Positions 40,828 to 49,053 of a stretch of DNA of 64,000 nucleotides are shown piece after piece; the stretch's first letter is position 1; the number at the start of each line of letters is the position of its first letter. The stretch spans positions 1 to 64,000 of the forward strand of contig CAWDZG010000002.1 of NCBI GenBank assembly GCA_963806955.1, written 5' to 3'. Position numbers and translations under genes: made by a program. The notes beneath the pieces are model-generated. The model was not told the origin of the DNA and searched no databases. It saw nothing but the letters and a program-made list of their open reading frames with translations. The stretch is from Gaiellasilicea sp963806955 (lineage in GTDB: Bacteria > Actinomycetota > Thermoleophilia > Gaiellales > Gaiellaceae).

Positions 40828-42327
40828 GTGCCGCGCGTCCCCGTTCCGTCGGGCTCCCGGATCGCCGTCGTCAATGCCCCTGACGACGCGCAGCTGCTGC
40901 GACCGCAACTCCCGTCCGAGAGTGCCGTGGACGTCTCGGCTGCGCTCCGCGATGCGTACCGGTTCCCGCTCTCGGGCTCGCCGCTCGAAGCACTCGTCAC
41001 CCGCGGCGGCCGGGCGACTCTCGTCGTCGAGGCCCCGGAGCTGCCGCTTCCGGGCGCACCGGACGATCCGCGCCGCCAGGCGCTCGCGGCGACGATCGAC
41101 GAGCTCGAGCGGCTCGGCGTGCCATCGCAGCGGCAGACGATCCTCGTGGCCGGAGGGCTGAACCGCCGTGCCGGACAGCGCGAGTTGGAGGCGCTGGTCG
41201 CGCCCGCCTCGGCGCGCCGCTTCCACGGCGAGGTGCACGTCCACGACGCCGAGGCGCCCGACCTCGTCCACGTCGGCGACGCCGGCCGGATTCCCCTGCG
41301 CGTCAACCGGCGGCTCGTCGAGACCGACGTCGTCGTCTCGGTCACGGCCGCCGAGACGGTGCTGCACGGGGGCCCGGCCGGTCTGGTGGCGGCCTGCGGG
41401 CCCGAGGCGCTCCGCGCAGCAAGCGCCTACTCGCTGCTCGAGACCGCCGCGTCGCGCGGCTGGCAGCTGGGGATCGCGCTCGAGCGGGCGCTGGCCGCCA
41501 GGGTGCCGCTGATCGGCGCCTCGCTGCTGCTCAACCCACCCCGGCTGCTCGGCCGGTTTCGTGACTACCCGTACGACGACCGCGCACTCGATCAGCTGGC
41601 AACCTCACCGTTCCGTCGCTTCTCGCTGCTTCCGTCCGGCATCCGACGTCGCCTGCTGCAGGACCTCGGCCGCGAGCTGACGGCCGCGGCGGCGTTCGCC
41701 GGCCCGCCTTCGGTCGCGCACGCCGAAGCGCTGCTGCGCGGAATCGCCCGGCGGTCGGTGCGGGTCCCGGAGCCGCTCGATGCGATCGTGATCGGCATGC
41801 CGTGGAAGCATCACCACTCGCCACGCGAGCGGCTCAACCCGATCACGGTCGCAGCGGTCGCGCTCGGCGTCGCGCTGCGGCTCTGGCGGGACGCGTTCCC
41901 GGTGGCCGAAGGCGGCACCGCGATCGTGCTGCACCGCCTGACGCGGCACTTCGCCCCCCGGACGCAGGATCCGTACCGCGCGCTCTTCCACTCGCTCCGT
42001 GACGGTCGCGTCCCGGCCGACCTCGCCGCGGCCGAACGCGCAGCGAGCACCGACGAGCGCGCGCTCGACGCCTACCGCGCCGGCCACGTGTGCCATCCCC
42101 TGCTTCCCTACGTCGACTGGGATGGCTGCCGCCCGGCACTCGACCGGCTCGGCGCTGTCCTCGTCGCGGGCTGCCGCGACCATCAGTCGGCACGCACGCT
42201 CGGCTTCGTCCCCACGCACGGTGTCGCGAGCGCACTCGAGATGGCGCACGGACGCGCGGGCGGCAACGCCCGGATCGGGCTCCTGCTCGGCCCGCCCTAC
42301 TTCCCGCTCGAGGTCGGCACGCCGTAG
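40828..42327 (+). CDS. LarA-like (DUF2088) protein
   Basis: A 499-residue protein from GTG at 40828, related to the nickel-pincer lactate racemase LarA family. An N-terminal DUF2088-type domain (RATLVVEAPELPLPG, VPSQRQTILVAGGLNRR, FHGEVHVHDAE, LVHVGDAGRIPLRVNR) precedes VVSVTAAETVLHGGPAGLVAACGPEALRAA. The C-terminal domain has GMPWKHHHSPRERLNPITVAAV. No larB/larC/larE cofactor-biosynthesis genes lie in the window. Assignment is to the superfamily only; reaction and substrate are unknown. Confidence 0.68.
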   Translation: MPRVPVPSGSRIAVVNAPDDAQLLRPQLPSESAVDVSAALRDAYRFPLSGSPLEALVTRGGRATLVVEAPELPLPGAPDDPRRQALAATIDELERLGVPSQRQTILVAGGLNRRAGQRELEALVAPASARRFHGEVHVHDAEAPDLVHVGDAGRIPLRVNRRLVETDVVVSVTAAETVLHGGPAGLVAACGPEALRAASAYSLLETAASRGWQLGIALERALAARVPLIGASLLLNPPRLLGRFRDYPYDDRALDQLATSPFRRFSLLPSGIRRRLLQDLGRELTAAAAFAGPPSVAHAEALLRGIARRSVRVPEPLDAIVIGMPWKHHHSPRERLNPITVAAVALGVALRLWRDAFPVAEGGTAIVLHRLTRHFAPRTQDPYRALFHSLRDGRVPADLAAAERAASTDERALDAYRAGHVCHPLLPYVDWDGCRPALDRLGAVLVAGCRDHQSARTLGFVPTHGVASALEMAHGRAGGNARIGLLLGPPYFPLEVGTP

Positions 42328-42413
42328 AGCACTTTGTGTCTGATAGACACAAGCTCTCCGCCAACCCGCACGGTTGCGTGGCCCGGAGGAACCTTGTGTC
42401 TATCAGTCACAAG
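42327..42413. repeat. pair of inverted palindromes between convergent genes
   Basis: Two hairpins lie between the LarA-like stop and the livF stop. The first, TTGTGTCT-GAT-AGACACAA (42334-42352), is perfect and extends outward to GAGC/GCTC (42327-42356). The second, CTTGTG...CACAAG (42393-42413), shares a 14-base stretch in inverse orientation: CTGATAGACACAAG (42340-42353) is the exact complement of 42393-42406. They probably act as a bidirectional terminator or belong to a dispersed palindrome family. There is no T-tract. Confidence 0.6.
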
Positions 42414-42427
42414 CTGCCTCGGCCGGC

Positions 42428-43165
42428 TCACTCCACGCCGAGGTAGGCCTTGCGCACCTGCTCGTTCTCGCGCAACTCCTTCGCCGGGCCCTCGAGCGCG
42501 ATCAAGCCGGTCTCGAGCACGTAGCCGCGGTGCGCGGCGTCGAGCGCCATCAGCGCGTTCTGCTCGACGAGCAGGATCGGCGTCCCCTGCGCGTTGATCT
42601 CGCGCACGATCTCGAAGATCCGCTCGACGAAGATCGGGGCCAGCCCCATCGAGGGCTCGTCGAGGAGCAGCAGCTTCGGCCGCGCCATCAATGCCCGCCC
42701 CATCGCGCACATCTGCTGTTCGCCCCCGGACATCGTTCCCGCCTTCTGCTGCTTGCGCTCGGCGAGGCGCGGGAAGAGGTCGAAGACGCGGTCGAGATCC
42801 TCCTTGAAGTTCGCCCGGTCGGTGCGCTGGAACGCACCCATCTCGAGGTTCTCGAGCACCGTCATCCGCGGGAAGAGGCGGCGCCCCTCGGGGGACTGCG
42901 CGATGCCCATCTTCACGATCTGGTGCGCAGGGGCATTGGTGATGTTGGTTCCCTGAAACTCGATCCGGCCGTTCCGCGGATGGTTGATGCCGTTGATCGA
43001 GCGCAGCGTCGTCGACTTGCCGGCACCGTTCGCGCCGATCAGGGTGACGACCTCCCCCTCGTACACCTTGAGCGAGATCCCCTTGAGCGCATGGATCGCG
43101 CCGTAGTAGGTGTGGACGTCCTCGAGCTCGAGGACGATGCCGGGCTGCGCAGCCTGTTCAGCCAT
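42428..43165 (-). CDS. livF: branched-chain amino-acid ABC transporter ATP-binding protein LivF
   Basis: A 245-residue ABC ATPase, second nucleotide-binding subunit of a LIV-type importer. ATG at 43165. Walker A GANGAGKST, LivF-typical GRRLFPRMTVLENLEMG, signature SGGEQQMCAMGRALM, Walker B LLLLDEPSMGLAP and H-loop region LLVEQNAL. Last gene of the liv operon; its start overlaps livG by 8 bp. Confidence 0.95.
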   Translation of the reverse strand: MAEQAAQPGIVLELEDVHTYYGAIHALKGISLKVYEGEVVTLIGANGAGKSTTLRSINGINHPRNGRIEFQGTNITNAPAHQIVKMGIAQSPEGRRLFPRMTVLENLEMGAFQRTDRANFKEDLDRVFDLFPRLAERKQQKAGTMSGGEQQMCAMGRALMARPKLLLLDEPSMGLAPIFVERIFEIVREINAQGTPILLVEQNALMALDAAHRGYVLETGLIALEGPAKELRENEQVRKAYLGVE

Positions 43166-43937
43166 GCTGCACCGCGCCCTTGCCGAGGTAGGCCTCGATC
43201 ACGCGGTCGTCCTTCTGGACCTCGCGCGGCGTTCCCTCCGCGATCTTCTCGCCGTAGTCGAGCACGGTGACGCGGTCGGAGATCCCCATCACGACCTTCA
43301 TGTCGTGCTCGATCATCAACACGGTCAGGTCGCGCTCCTCCCGCAGCACGCGCACGAAGGCGGTGAAGTCGGCCGTCTCCTGCGGGTTCATGCCGGCGGT
43401 CGGCTCGTCGAGCAGGAGCAGCTTCGGGTCGGTCGCGAGCGCCCGCGCCACCTCGAGCCGGCGCTGGTCGCCGTAGGGAAGGTTGCGCGAGATCTCGTTG
43501 TCCCGGCCGCGCAGGCCCGAGAAGCGGAGCAGCTCCCGGGCGCGTTCGTGCGCCTCCCGCTCCTCGCGCCGGACGCGCGGCAACGAGAGGATCGAGCCGA
43601 CGATGCCGCCCTTCAGGCGGCAGTGCATGCCGACGAGGACGTTCTCGAGCGCGGTCATGTGCTGGAAGAGCCGGATGTTCTGGAACGTGCGCCCGATCCC
43701 GAGCTCGGTGATCGCGTGCGGCGGCTTTCCCGACACCGAGGTGCCGTCGAAGACGATCTTGCCGGCGGTCGGCTTGTAGACGCCCGTGAGCATGTTGAAG
43801 AAGGTCGTCTTGCCGGCGCCGTTCGGGCCGATCAGGGAGACGATCGAGCCGGTCGGAATCGTGAAGTCGATGTCGTTCGTGGCGACGAGGCCGCCGAACT
43901 CCTTCCGTACGCCCTCGGCGACGAGCAGATCAGTCAT
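43158..43937 (-). CDS. livG: branched-chain amino-acid ABC transporter ATP-binding protein LivG
   Basis: A 259-residue ABC ATPase. ATG at 43937. Walker A GPNGAGKTTFFNMLTGVYKP, the LivG-type FQNIRLFQHMTALENVLVG insert, signature-equivalent LPYGDQRRLEVARAL (the usual SGGQQ is replaced by PYGDQR, as in many LivG proteins), Walker B LLLLDEPTAGMNPQET, and H-loop VLMIEHDMKVVM. Overlaps livM and livF by 8 bp each, so translation is coupled. Confidence 0.95.
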   Translation of the reverse strand: MTDLLVAEGVRKEFGGLVATNDIDFTIPTGSIVSLIGPNGAGKTTFFNMLTGVYKPTAGKIVFDGTSVSGKPPHAITELGIGRTFQNIRLFQHMTALENVLVGMHCRLKGGIVGSILSLPRVRREEREAHERARELLRFSGLRGRDNEISRNLPYGDQRRLEVARALATDPKLLLLDEPTAGMNPQETADFTAFVRVLREERDLTVLMIEHDMKVVMGISDRVTVLDYGEKIAEGTPREVQKDDRVIEAYLGKGAVQHG

Positions 43938-45147
43938 TGGACGAGTCCCGATCCGTGTCGCTGCCCTCGTGGGTGACGTCGTAGAGCGGCGTGTCGTGGA
44001 CACCGAGCTCGAGCTCGCGCTTGTGCCGGCGCTCCGGGATCAGGCCCGTCGGCCGGAAGAGCATCATCAGCACGATGATCACGCCGTAGAAGCCGAACTG
44101 GTACTTGGTCGGGTCGAAGTTGATCCCGGCTTGCTGCAACTCGGAGCCGAGGGTCGCCAGGCCCTCGACATTGAGATAGCCGAGGATCATCCCTCCGAGC
44201 AACACGCCCCAGATCGACCCCATCCCGCCGAGGATGACCATGCAGAGCAGGAAGACGGAGATGTTGAAGAAGAAGTCCGCCGGGAACGCGCCGCTCTTGA
44301 AGCTCGCGTAGAAGGCGCCGGCGATGCCGCCGAAGAAGGCGCCGATCGCGTACGACCACGTCTTCGTGCGCATCAGCGGCACGCCCATCGCGGCGGCTGC
44401 AGTCTCGTCCTCGCGGATCGCGATCCAGGCGCGGCCGAGCCGCGAGTCGCGCAGCTGCGTCGAGCAGAAGACGGTGATCAGCAGCAGCGCGAGCGCCGTC
44501 CAGTAGAACCACTGCGCCCGGTCGAAGGACTGCTGGTAGCTGAGCGGCAGGCCGAGCGACTCGCCGATCGTGCCGAAGCCGGGCGAGTCGATCGGGCTGA
44601 TCCCGAAGGTGCCGTGCGTGAGGTCGAAGCCGAAGATGTTGTCGCCGTTGCGGACGACCTGCGGGATGATCTCGCCGAAGCCGAGCGTCACGATCGCGAG
44701 ATAGTCGCCGCGCAGGCGCAACGTCGGCAGGCCGATCAGGATCCCCGCGAGCGCCGTGAAGATGCCCGCGATGATCAGGACGAGCCAGATCGAGAGGTGG
44801 ATGCCAGGCACGGTGCTCGCGATCCCGACCGAGCCGAAGTGGAACGTCCACTGGTCGAACTGCTGCGACGCGAACCACGCCGACGTGTACGCGCCGGCCG
44901 CGTAGAAGGCGACGTAGCCGAGGTCGAGCAGGCCGGCGTAACCGACGACGATGTTCAGGCCGATGGCCATCATCGTGAAGACGAGCATCACGACCATCGA
45001 GGAGAGGCCCGGGATGAACTCGCCGATCAGCGGCGTGTCGCCAAGCGTCTCGACGTACTGCGGATAGAGGAACGCAAGCACCACGAGCGCGAGCGTCAGC
45101 CCCAGTCCTGGACCAAAGCTCCGCAGCCGCTCCTGGACGGTGGTCAT
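43930..45147 (-). CDS. livM: branched-chain amino-acid ABC transporter permease LivM
   Basis: A 405-residue permease. ATG at 45147 overlaps the livH TGA (ATGA). About nine hydrophobic segments; conserved GYAGLLDLGYVAFYAAGAYT near residue 70, PTLRLRGDYLAIVTLGFGEI, the EAA-like RAWIAIREDETAAAAMGV cytoplasmic loop, and VILGGMGSIWGVLLGG. The hydrophilic C-terminal ~35 residues (RRHKRELELGVHDTPLYDV...) extend further than most LivM proteins and contain repeated acidic residues. Confidence 0.94.
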   Translation of the reverse strand: MTTVQERLRSFGPGLGLTLALVVLAFLYPQYVETLGDTPLIGEFIPGLSSMVVMLVFTMMAIGLNIVVGYAGLLDLGYVAFYAAGAYTSAWFASQQFDQWTFHFGSVGIASTVPGIHLSIWLVLIIAGIFTALAGILIGLPTLRLRGDYLAIVTLGFGEIIPQVVRNGDNIFGFDLTHGTFGISPIDSPGFGTIGESLGLPLSYQQSFDRAQWFYWTALALLLITVFCSTQLRDSRLGRAWIAIREDETAAAAMGVPLMRTKTWSYAIGAFFGGIAGAFYASFKSGAFPADFFFNISVFLLCMVILGGMGSIWGVLLGGMILGYLNVEGLATLGSELQQAGINFDPTKYQFGFYGVIIVLMMLFRPTGLIPERRHKRELELGVHDTPLYDVTHEGSDTDRDSSND

Positions 45148-46193
45148 GCCCCCTCCGGCGTTCGCTCGCCGAGCAGCCCCTCCGGCCGGAAGACGAGGAT
45201 CAGGATCAGGATCCCGAAGACGATCGTGCGCGTCCAGTCGGAGCCCGGCGTGTACCAGCTGAGCCCCTCGTTGAAGGCCTGCACGAAGCCGATCACCATC
45301 GCGCCGAGCACGGCGCCGCTGAGGTTGCCGATCCCGCCGAGCACGGCCGCGGTGAAGGCGATCAGGCCGAGCTCGAACCCGGTGTCGTAGCGCATGTTGA
45401 ACTGGAGCAGGTAGACGATCCCGGCCGACCCGGCGAGCGCGCCCGCGATCGCGAACGTGATCGAGATCGTCCGGTTCACGTTGATCCCCATCATCGCCGA
45501 GGCCTCGTTGTCCTGGGCCACGGCGCGCATCGCCTTCCCCTGCTTGGTCGAGCGCACGAACCACGTGAGCAGGATCAGCACCGGCACGGTGATCACGAGC
45601 GCGGCGAGCTTGTTCCACGAGTAGGTGATGTCGCCGATCCCGAGCGCCTCTGTGCGCGGGATGAACGAGGGCACGGAGCGGAAGTTGACGTCATAGAGGG
45701 CGAGCGAGATGTTCTGGACGATGAAGGACATGCCGACCGCGGTGATCAGTGCCGCGAGGCGCGGTGCGCGACGCAACCGCCGGTAGGCGACGAACTCGAT
45801 CGTGACGTTGATCGTCGCGAAGAGGACCATGATCACGATCAGCGTCGCCACCATCGCGCCGAGGATCGCCAGCACCGTCGCGTCCTTCTCCAGCCCGAAG
45901 ATCGAGATGATGATCGTGCTCGCAACGAGCCCGGAGAGCGCGAAGACGTCGCCGTGGGCGAAGTTGATCAGCTGCAGGATCCCGTAGACGAGCGTGTAGC
46001 CGAGCGCAACGAGGCCGTAGATGAGGCCGTTCGTCAGCCCGATCAGGCCGACGTTGACGAACTGCACCGGGCTCTGCACGAGGTTGCCGACGAGCCAGAC
46101 GCCCACGAACCCGAGCATCACGAACGAGAGCAGCGCGACGAAGCCCTGGTTGCGGATCCGATCGAGAGTCGCCGTCAGTGTCTGCTCCGCCAT
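45144..46193 (-). CDS. livH: branched-chain amino-acid ABC transporter permease LivH
   Basis: A 349-residue permease. ATG at 46193. About eight TM segments; diagnostic INFAHGDVFALSG, AVAQDNEASAMMGINVNRTI EAA-like loop, and AFTAAVLGGIGNLSGAVLGA. Forms the channel with LivM. Downstream of the binding-protein gene by 74 bp containing a strong hairpin, so expression relative to livK is likely reduced. Confidence 0.95.
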   Translation of the reverse strand: MAEQTLTATLDRIRNQGFVALLSFVMLGFVGVWLVGNLVQSPVQFVNVGLIGLTNGLIYGLVALGYTLVYGILQLINFAHGDVFALSGLVASTIIISIFGLEKDATVLAILGAMVATLIVIMVLFATINVTIEFVAYRRLRRAPRLAALITAVGMSFIVQNISLALYDVNFRSVPSFIPRTEALGIGDITYSWNKLAALVITVPVLILLTWFVRSTKQGKAMRAVAQDNEASAMMGINVNRTISITFAIAGALAGSAGIVYLLQFNMRYDTGFELGLIAFTAAVLGGIGNLSGAVLGAMVIGFVQAFNEGLSWYTPGSDWTRTIVFGILILILVFRPEGLLGERTPEGA

Positions 46194-46215
46194 TGAAATG
46201 AAGAACCTAAATGAA

Positions 46216-46247
46216 AGTCGGGGGAGGGCAAGTGCCCTCCCCCGACT
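46216..46247 (-). terminator. strong 15-bp hairpin between livK and livH
   Basis: AGTCGGGGGAGGGCA (46216-46230) pairs perfectly with TGCCCTCCCCCGACT (46233-46247) across a 2-base loop. In transcription direction (minus) it sits after the livK stop and is followed by TTTCATTTAGG, a weak T-rich tract. Position and strength fit a partial terminator or an RNA-stabilising element that keeps the binding protein in excess over the membrane subunits. Confidence 0.75.
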
Positions 46248-46267
46248 GTTGAGTCACGTGGCCGCGG

Positions 46268-47650
46268 CTACCCGCGCGCCGCGTCGACGATCTCCGGCTT
46301 CGGAGAGATCGTCTTGACGGTGTCGAGCTTGTCCGTCGCCTTGTAGATCGTGAACCCGACGACCGCACCCTCGGCGCCGCTCGGATCGCCGTTCTCGTTG
46401 ATCCCGAACGTCCCGAGGTACCCGTCGGTCACCTGGGTCTCGAACATCTTTGCGATCACGTCGGCCCGCGAGCCGTCCGACGCCGCGATCGCGTCGAGCA
46501 TGATCTGCGTCGCCTGCGCGCCGTAGATCGCGTACGGGTCGATCTCCTTGCCGCCGAGCCGCGGCTTGAACGCCTCCGCGAACTCCGCGCCGGTGCCCTT
46601 GAACTCGTCGATCGGCACACCCGCGACGCTCATGAACATGCCGGGCGTCGCCTCGGGGGCGTCGTCGATCGTCTGCTGCGTCGTGAACCCGTCCGGCGCG
46701 AACAGCTTGACCTCGCCGTCGTTCGGGCCGAGCACCGACACCTTGTCCTTGATCACCTGGGCGCCGTTCTCGTCGATCAGCCCGCCGAGGAAGACCGCGT
46801 CCGCGTCCGTCTGGCCGATCTTGCGGAAGAGGGCCTCGTAGCTCGACGCCTTCGGATCCCACGCCTCGAAGCCCGCGACCTTGATCCCGACCGCCTCGAG
46901 CGCGTTCTTCACGTTCGTGGCGACGCCGAGGCCGTAGGCCTCCTTGTCGTTGAGGATGTACATGCTCGTGACGCCCTGCTCCTTGGCGAACTCGGCGATT
47001 GCCGCGCCCTGGTAGGCGTCATGGGCGACGACGCGCGCGTAGTTGCGCGAGCCGCTCGGGTAGTACTTGTCCGGCTCGGTGCCGTCGCAGCCCGGCCCAC
47101 CCTCGGTGAGGCAGACGTACGTGTTCGCCGGCGACATCATCGCGACGCCGCCGCCCGGAGCCTGGTTCAGCACCGGGATCACGATCGCGGCGCAACCGGA
47201 GTTGAACGTGCCGATCAGACCGACGACGTCCTCGTTGCCGGCGTAGGCCTGCGCGTTCGTCGAGCACTTGCCCGAGTCCCACTTGCCGGCCTGCGCGGTC
47301 GCGTCGTCGCACGACTGGTAGGCGACGTTGTGGTCGCCGGCCTTGTAGTTCGCCTGCTCGAGGAGGTAGCGAATCGCCTCCACGATCTGGATGGTCTGCG
47401 TCCGCGACGATCCCTGGAGCGGGAAGTCGGACGCGATCAGCACGTCGGGCTCGCCCTCGCCCTTGTACTCGATCGCCGTGCACGAGCTCGACGGCAGCGC
47501 CTCGACGCCTCCGCCACCGCCCGATGCCTCGGTGTTCGTGCCGCCGTCCCCGCTCGATTCGTCGTCGCCACCGCAGCCCGCCGCGACGAGCGCGAGAGCG
47601 GCGACGAGCAGGGCCAAAACCCCGTAGAAGCCACGCTTTCTGGAAATCAC
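46268..47650 (-). CDS. livK: branched-chain amino-acid ABC transporter substrate-binding lipoprotein
   Basis: A 460-residue periplasmic-binding-type lipoprotein. The GTG at 47650 is chosen because GGAGGAGA lies just upstream and VISRKRGFYGVLALLVAALA starts a signal peptide; the frame itself is open further. Lipobox LVAAGC puts the anchored Cys at about residue 26, followed by a Gly/Ser/Asp-rich linker. The mature type-I PBP fold shows SDFPLQGSSRTQTIQIVEAI, GLIGTFNSGCAAIVIPVLNQ, VTSMYILNDKEAYGLGVA and DADAVFLGGLIDENGAQVI. The substrate could be amino acids, amides or urea; the sequence alone does not decide. Confidence 0.93.
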   Translation of the reverse strand: MISRKRGFYGVLALLVAALALVAAGCGGDDESSGDGGTNTEASGGGGGVEALPSSSCTAIEYKGEGEPDVLIASDFPLQGSSRTQTIQIVEAIRYLLEQANYKAGDHNVAYQSCDDATAQAGKWDSGKCSTNAQAYAGNEDVVGLIGTFNSGCAAIVIPVLNQAPGGGVAMMSPANTYVCLTEGGPGCDGTEPDKYYPSGSRNYARVVAHDAYQGAAIAEFAKEQGVTSMYILNDKEAYGLGVATNVKNALEAVGIKVAGFEAWDPKASSYEALFRKIGQTDADAVFLGGLIDENGAQVIKDKVSVLGPNDGEVKLFAPDGFTTQQTIDDAPEATPGMFMSVAGVPIDEFKGTGAEFAEAFKPRLGGKEIDPYAIYGAQATQIMLDAIAASDGSRADVIAKMFETQVTDGYLGTFGINENGDPSGAEGAVVGFTIYKATDKLDTVKTISPKPEIVDAARG

Positions 47651-47844
47651 CAGCTGTCTCCTCCTGTTACCTGATGGACCGTGCCCGACGAGGTTCTGCA
47701 CCATTGACCGCAGCCCTTGTAGCGGGCGGATGGCGCAGTATCCCGCCTAGAGCGCGCGAGATTTCAACTTTCGGCCTCCCGACTGCACCGGCTTAACATC
47801 CCAGCGCCGGTCGCGTGCACCGTCCGGGGTACGATCCGCGGCGC

Positions 47845-47928
47845 GCCGAAGTGGCGGAACTGGCAGACGCGCCGGACTCAAAATCCGGTTCCCTTCGGGG
47901 AGTGTGGGTTCGATTCCCACCTTCGGCA
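47845..47928 (+). tRNA. tRNA-Leu (anticodon CAA)
   Basis: An 84-base tRNA with acceptor arms GCCGAAG (47845-47851) and CTTCGGC (47921-47927), discriminator A. The anticodon stem CCGGA/TCCGG encloses loop CTCAAAA with anticodon CAA at 47879-47881. A long variable arm (TTCCCTTCGGGGAG region) is typical of class II Leu tRNAs. T-loop GGTTCGATTCC is canonical. The CCA end is not encoded. Reads UUG codons. Confidence 0.96.
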
Positions 47929-48077
47929 CCTGCTCGGCGGACGTCTGTTCCGTTTGTTGCAAGCGAGCCCCAACAGTGAGACCATGGTCACACCGAGGGG
48001 AGTGGAAGACTTCGCCTCCTGCTCCCGTCTTGTGGTGAGGCGCCTCGCGCTGAGGCGCGCGAACGAAGGGAGTGGTC

Positions 48078-48971
48078 ATGCAGATGACCAGGACGCGAGC
48101 GACGCTCGTCGATGCGAGCGACGTCGCCGCCGACTCGGCCGCGCTCATTGCGACGTTGTCGCGGGCCGAGGTCGAAGCAGCCGCCGCCTCAGCCGATCCA
48201 CCCGAGCTCCTGCTCGAGGTGCAACGCGCAGGCGACGGCGGAGTCGAGCACCACGAGGTGCGCGTCGAGTGGGAGCGGTCGGAGCTCGAGCGGTTGCTGA
48301 GCGAGGGGAGCGGCCGTGAGATCAGGCTCCTGTTCAACGGTGACGAGCTCGACCAGGCCGTCGCCGGTCCGGAGATCGAGGCTCACGGCCTGCGCGAGCG
48401 GGCGCTCGTGCTCACCGTTGCGGCGGCAACGGCTGCGACCGCGTCGGCGAACGTGTCGAACGCGCTCGCTGCGCCCGACCCCGGCGGTGGGTCGAGCGCA
48501 ACGACTGCGGCCGTGCACGACGAGGCGGGTCTCTCGACGCGTGGAATCACGCAGACGCCGGCGCACGACGAGGCGGGCCTCGCGGCACGCGGGATCGACG
48601 CCCAGGCGACGGCGGCCGTCCACGACGAGGCGGGCCTGGCGTCGCGCGGGATCACCGGGCCGGGCACCCGCGACGAGGCGACGCTTGCATCGCGCGGGAT
48701 CGAGTCGCCCTCGCTCCCGGCCGCGCACGACGAAGCGACGCTGGTGGCACGGGGAATCGGCGACCAGGCAGTCGCGGTTCACGACGAGGCGAGCCTCGCC
48801 GCCCGCGGCATCGAGTCGCCACCGGCGACGGACGGCGGCCCCTCGGGGTTCGAGTTGCCGACGGTCGACGCCACATCCGTGGCGGTCGGTGCGGGCCTGG
48901 TCGGTGGGTTCGCGCTGCTGATCACGGCCGCCGGCTTCGCGGCGAGACGGGACCGGATCACTCCGGCGTAG
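48078..48971 (+). CDS. membrane protein with six HDEAxLxxRGI repeats
   Basis: A 297-residue protein of no recognised family. ATG at 48078 (a GTG two codons upstream at 48072 is also possible; GAAGGGAG precedes). Residues ~1-110 form a small alpha/beta region rich in Glu (ELLLEVQRAGDGGVEHHEVR, REIRLLFNGDELDQAVAGPE). Residues ~150-265 hold six imperfect copies of an 11-residue motif, [HR]-D-E-A-[GTS]-L-x-x-R-G-I, spaced by 6-13 residues of Ala/Pro/Thr linker. A C-terminal TM helix (VAVGAGLVGGFALLITAAGF) ends in a short basic tail. The repeat block reads like a linear binding-motif array. Followed by a strong terminator. Confidence 0.75.
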   Translation: MQMTRTRATLVDASDVAADSAALIATLSRAEVEAAAASADPPELLLEVQRAGDGGVEHHEVRVEWERSELERLLSEGSGREIRLLFNGDELDQAVAGPEIEAHGLRERALVLTVAAATAATASANVSNALAAPDPGGGSSATTAAVHDEAGLSTRGITQTPAHDEAGLAARGIDAQATAAVHDEAGLASRGITGPGTRDEATLASRGIESPSLPAAHDEATLVARGIGDQAVAVHDEASLAARGIESPPATDGGPSGFELPTVDATSVAVGAGLVGGFALLITAAGFAARRDRITPA

Positions 48972-48979
48972 CATCGGTC

Positions 48980-49010
48980 GCGGGAGGCCGGCGACGAGCC
49001 GGCCTCCCGC
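48980..49010 (+). terminator. hairpin terminator after the HDEA-repeat gene
   Basis: GCGGGAGGCCGGC (48980-48992) pairs perfectly with GCCGGCCTCCCGC (48998-49010) across loop GACGA, nine bases after the stop. No T-tract, as is common in high-GC actinobacteria. Confidence 0.7.
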
Positions 49011-49053
49011 TCACGCCCTGCCTCCGGTCGACAGGCGGCTCTAGACTGAGCCC

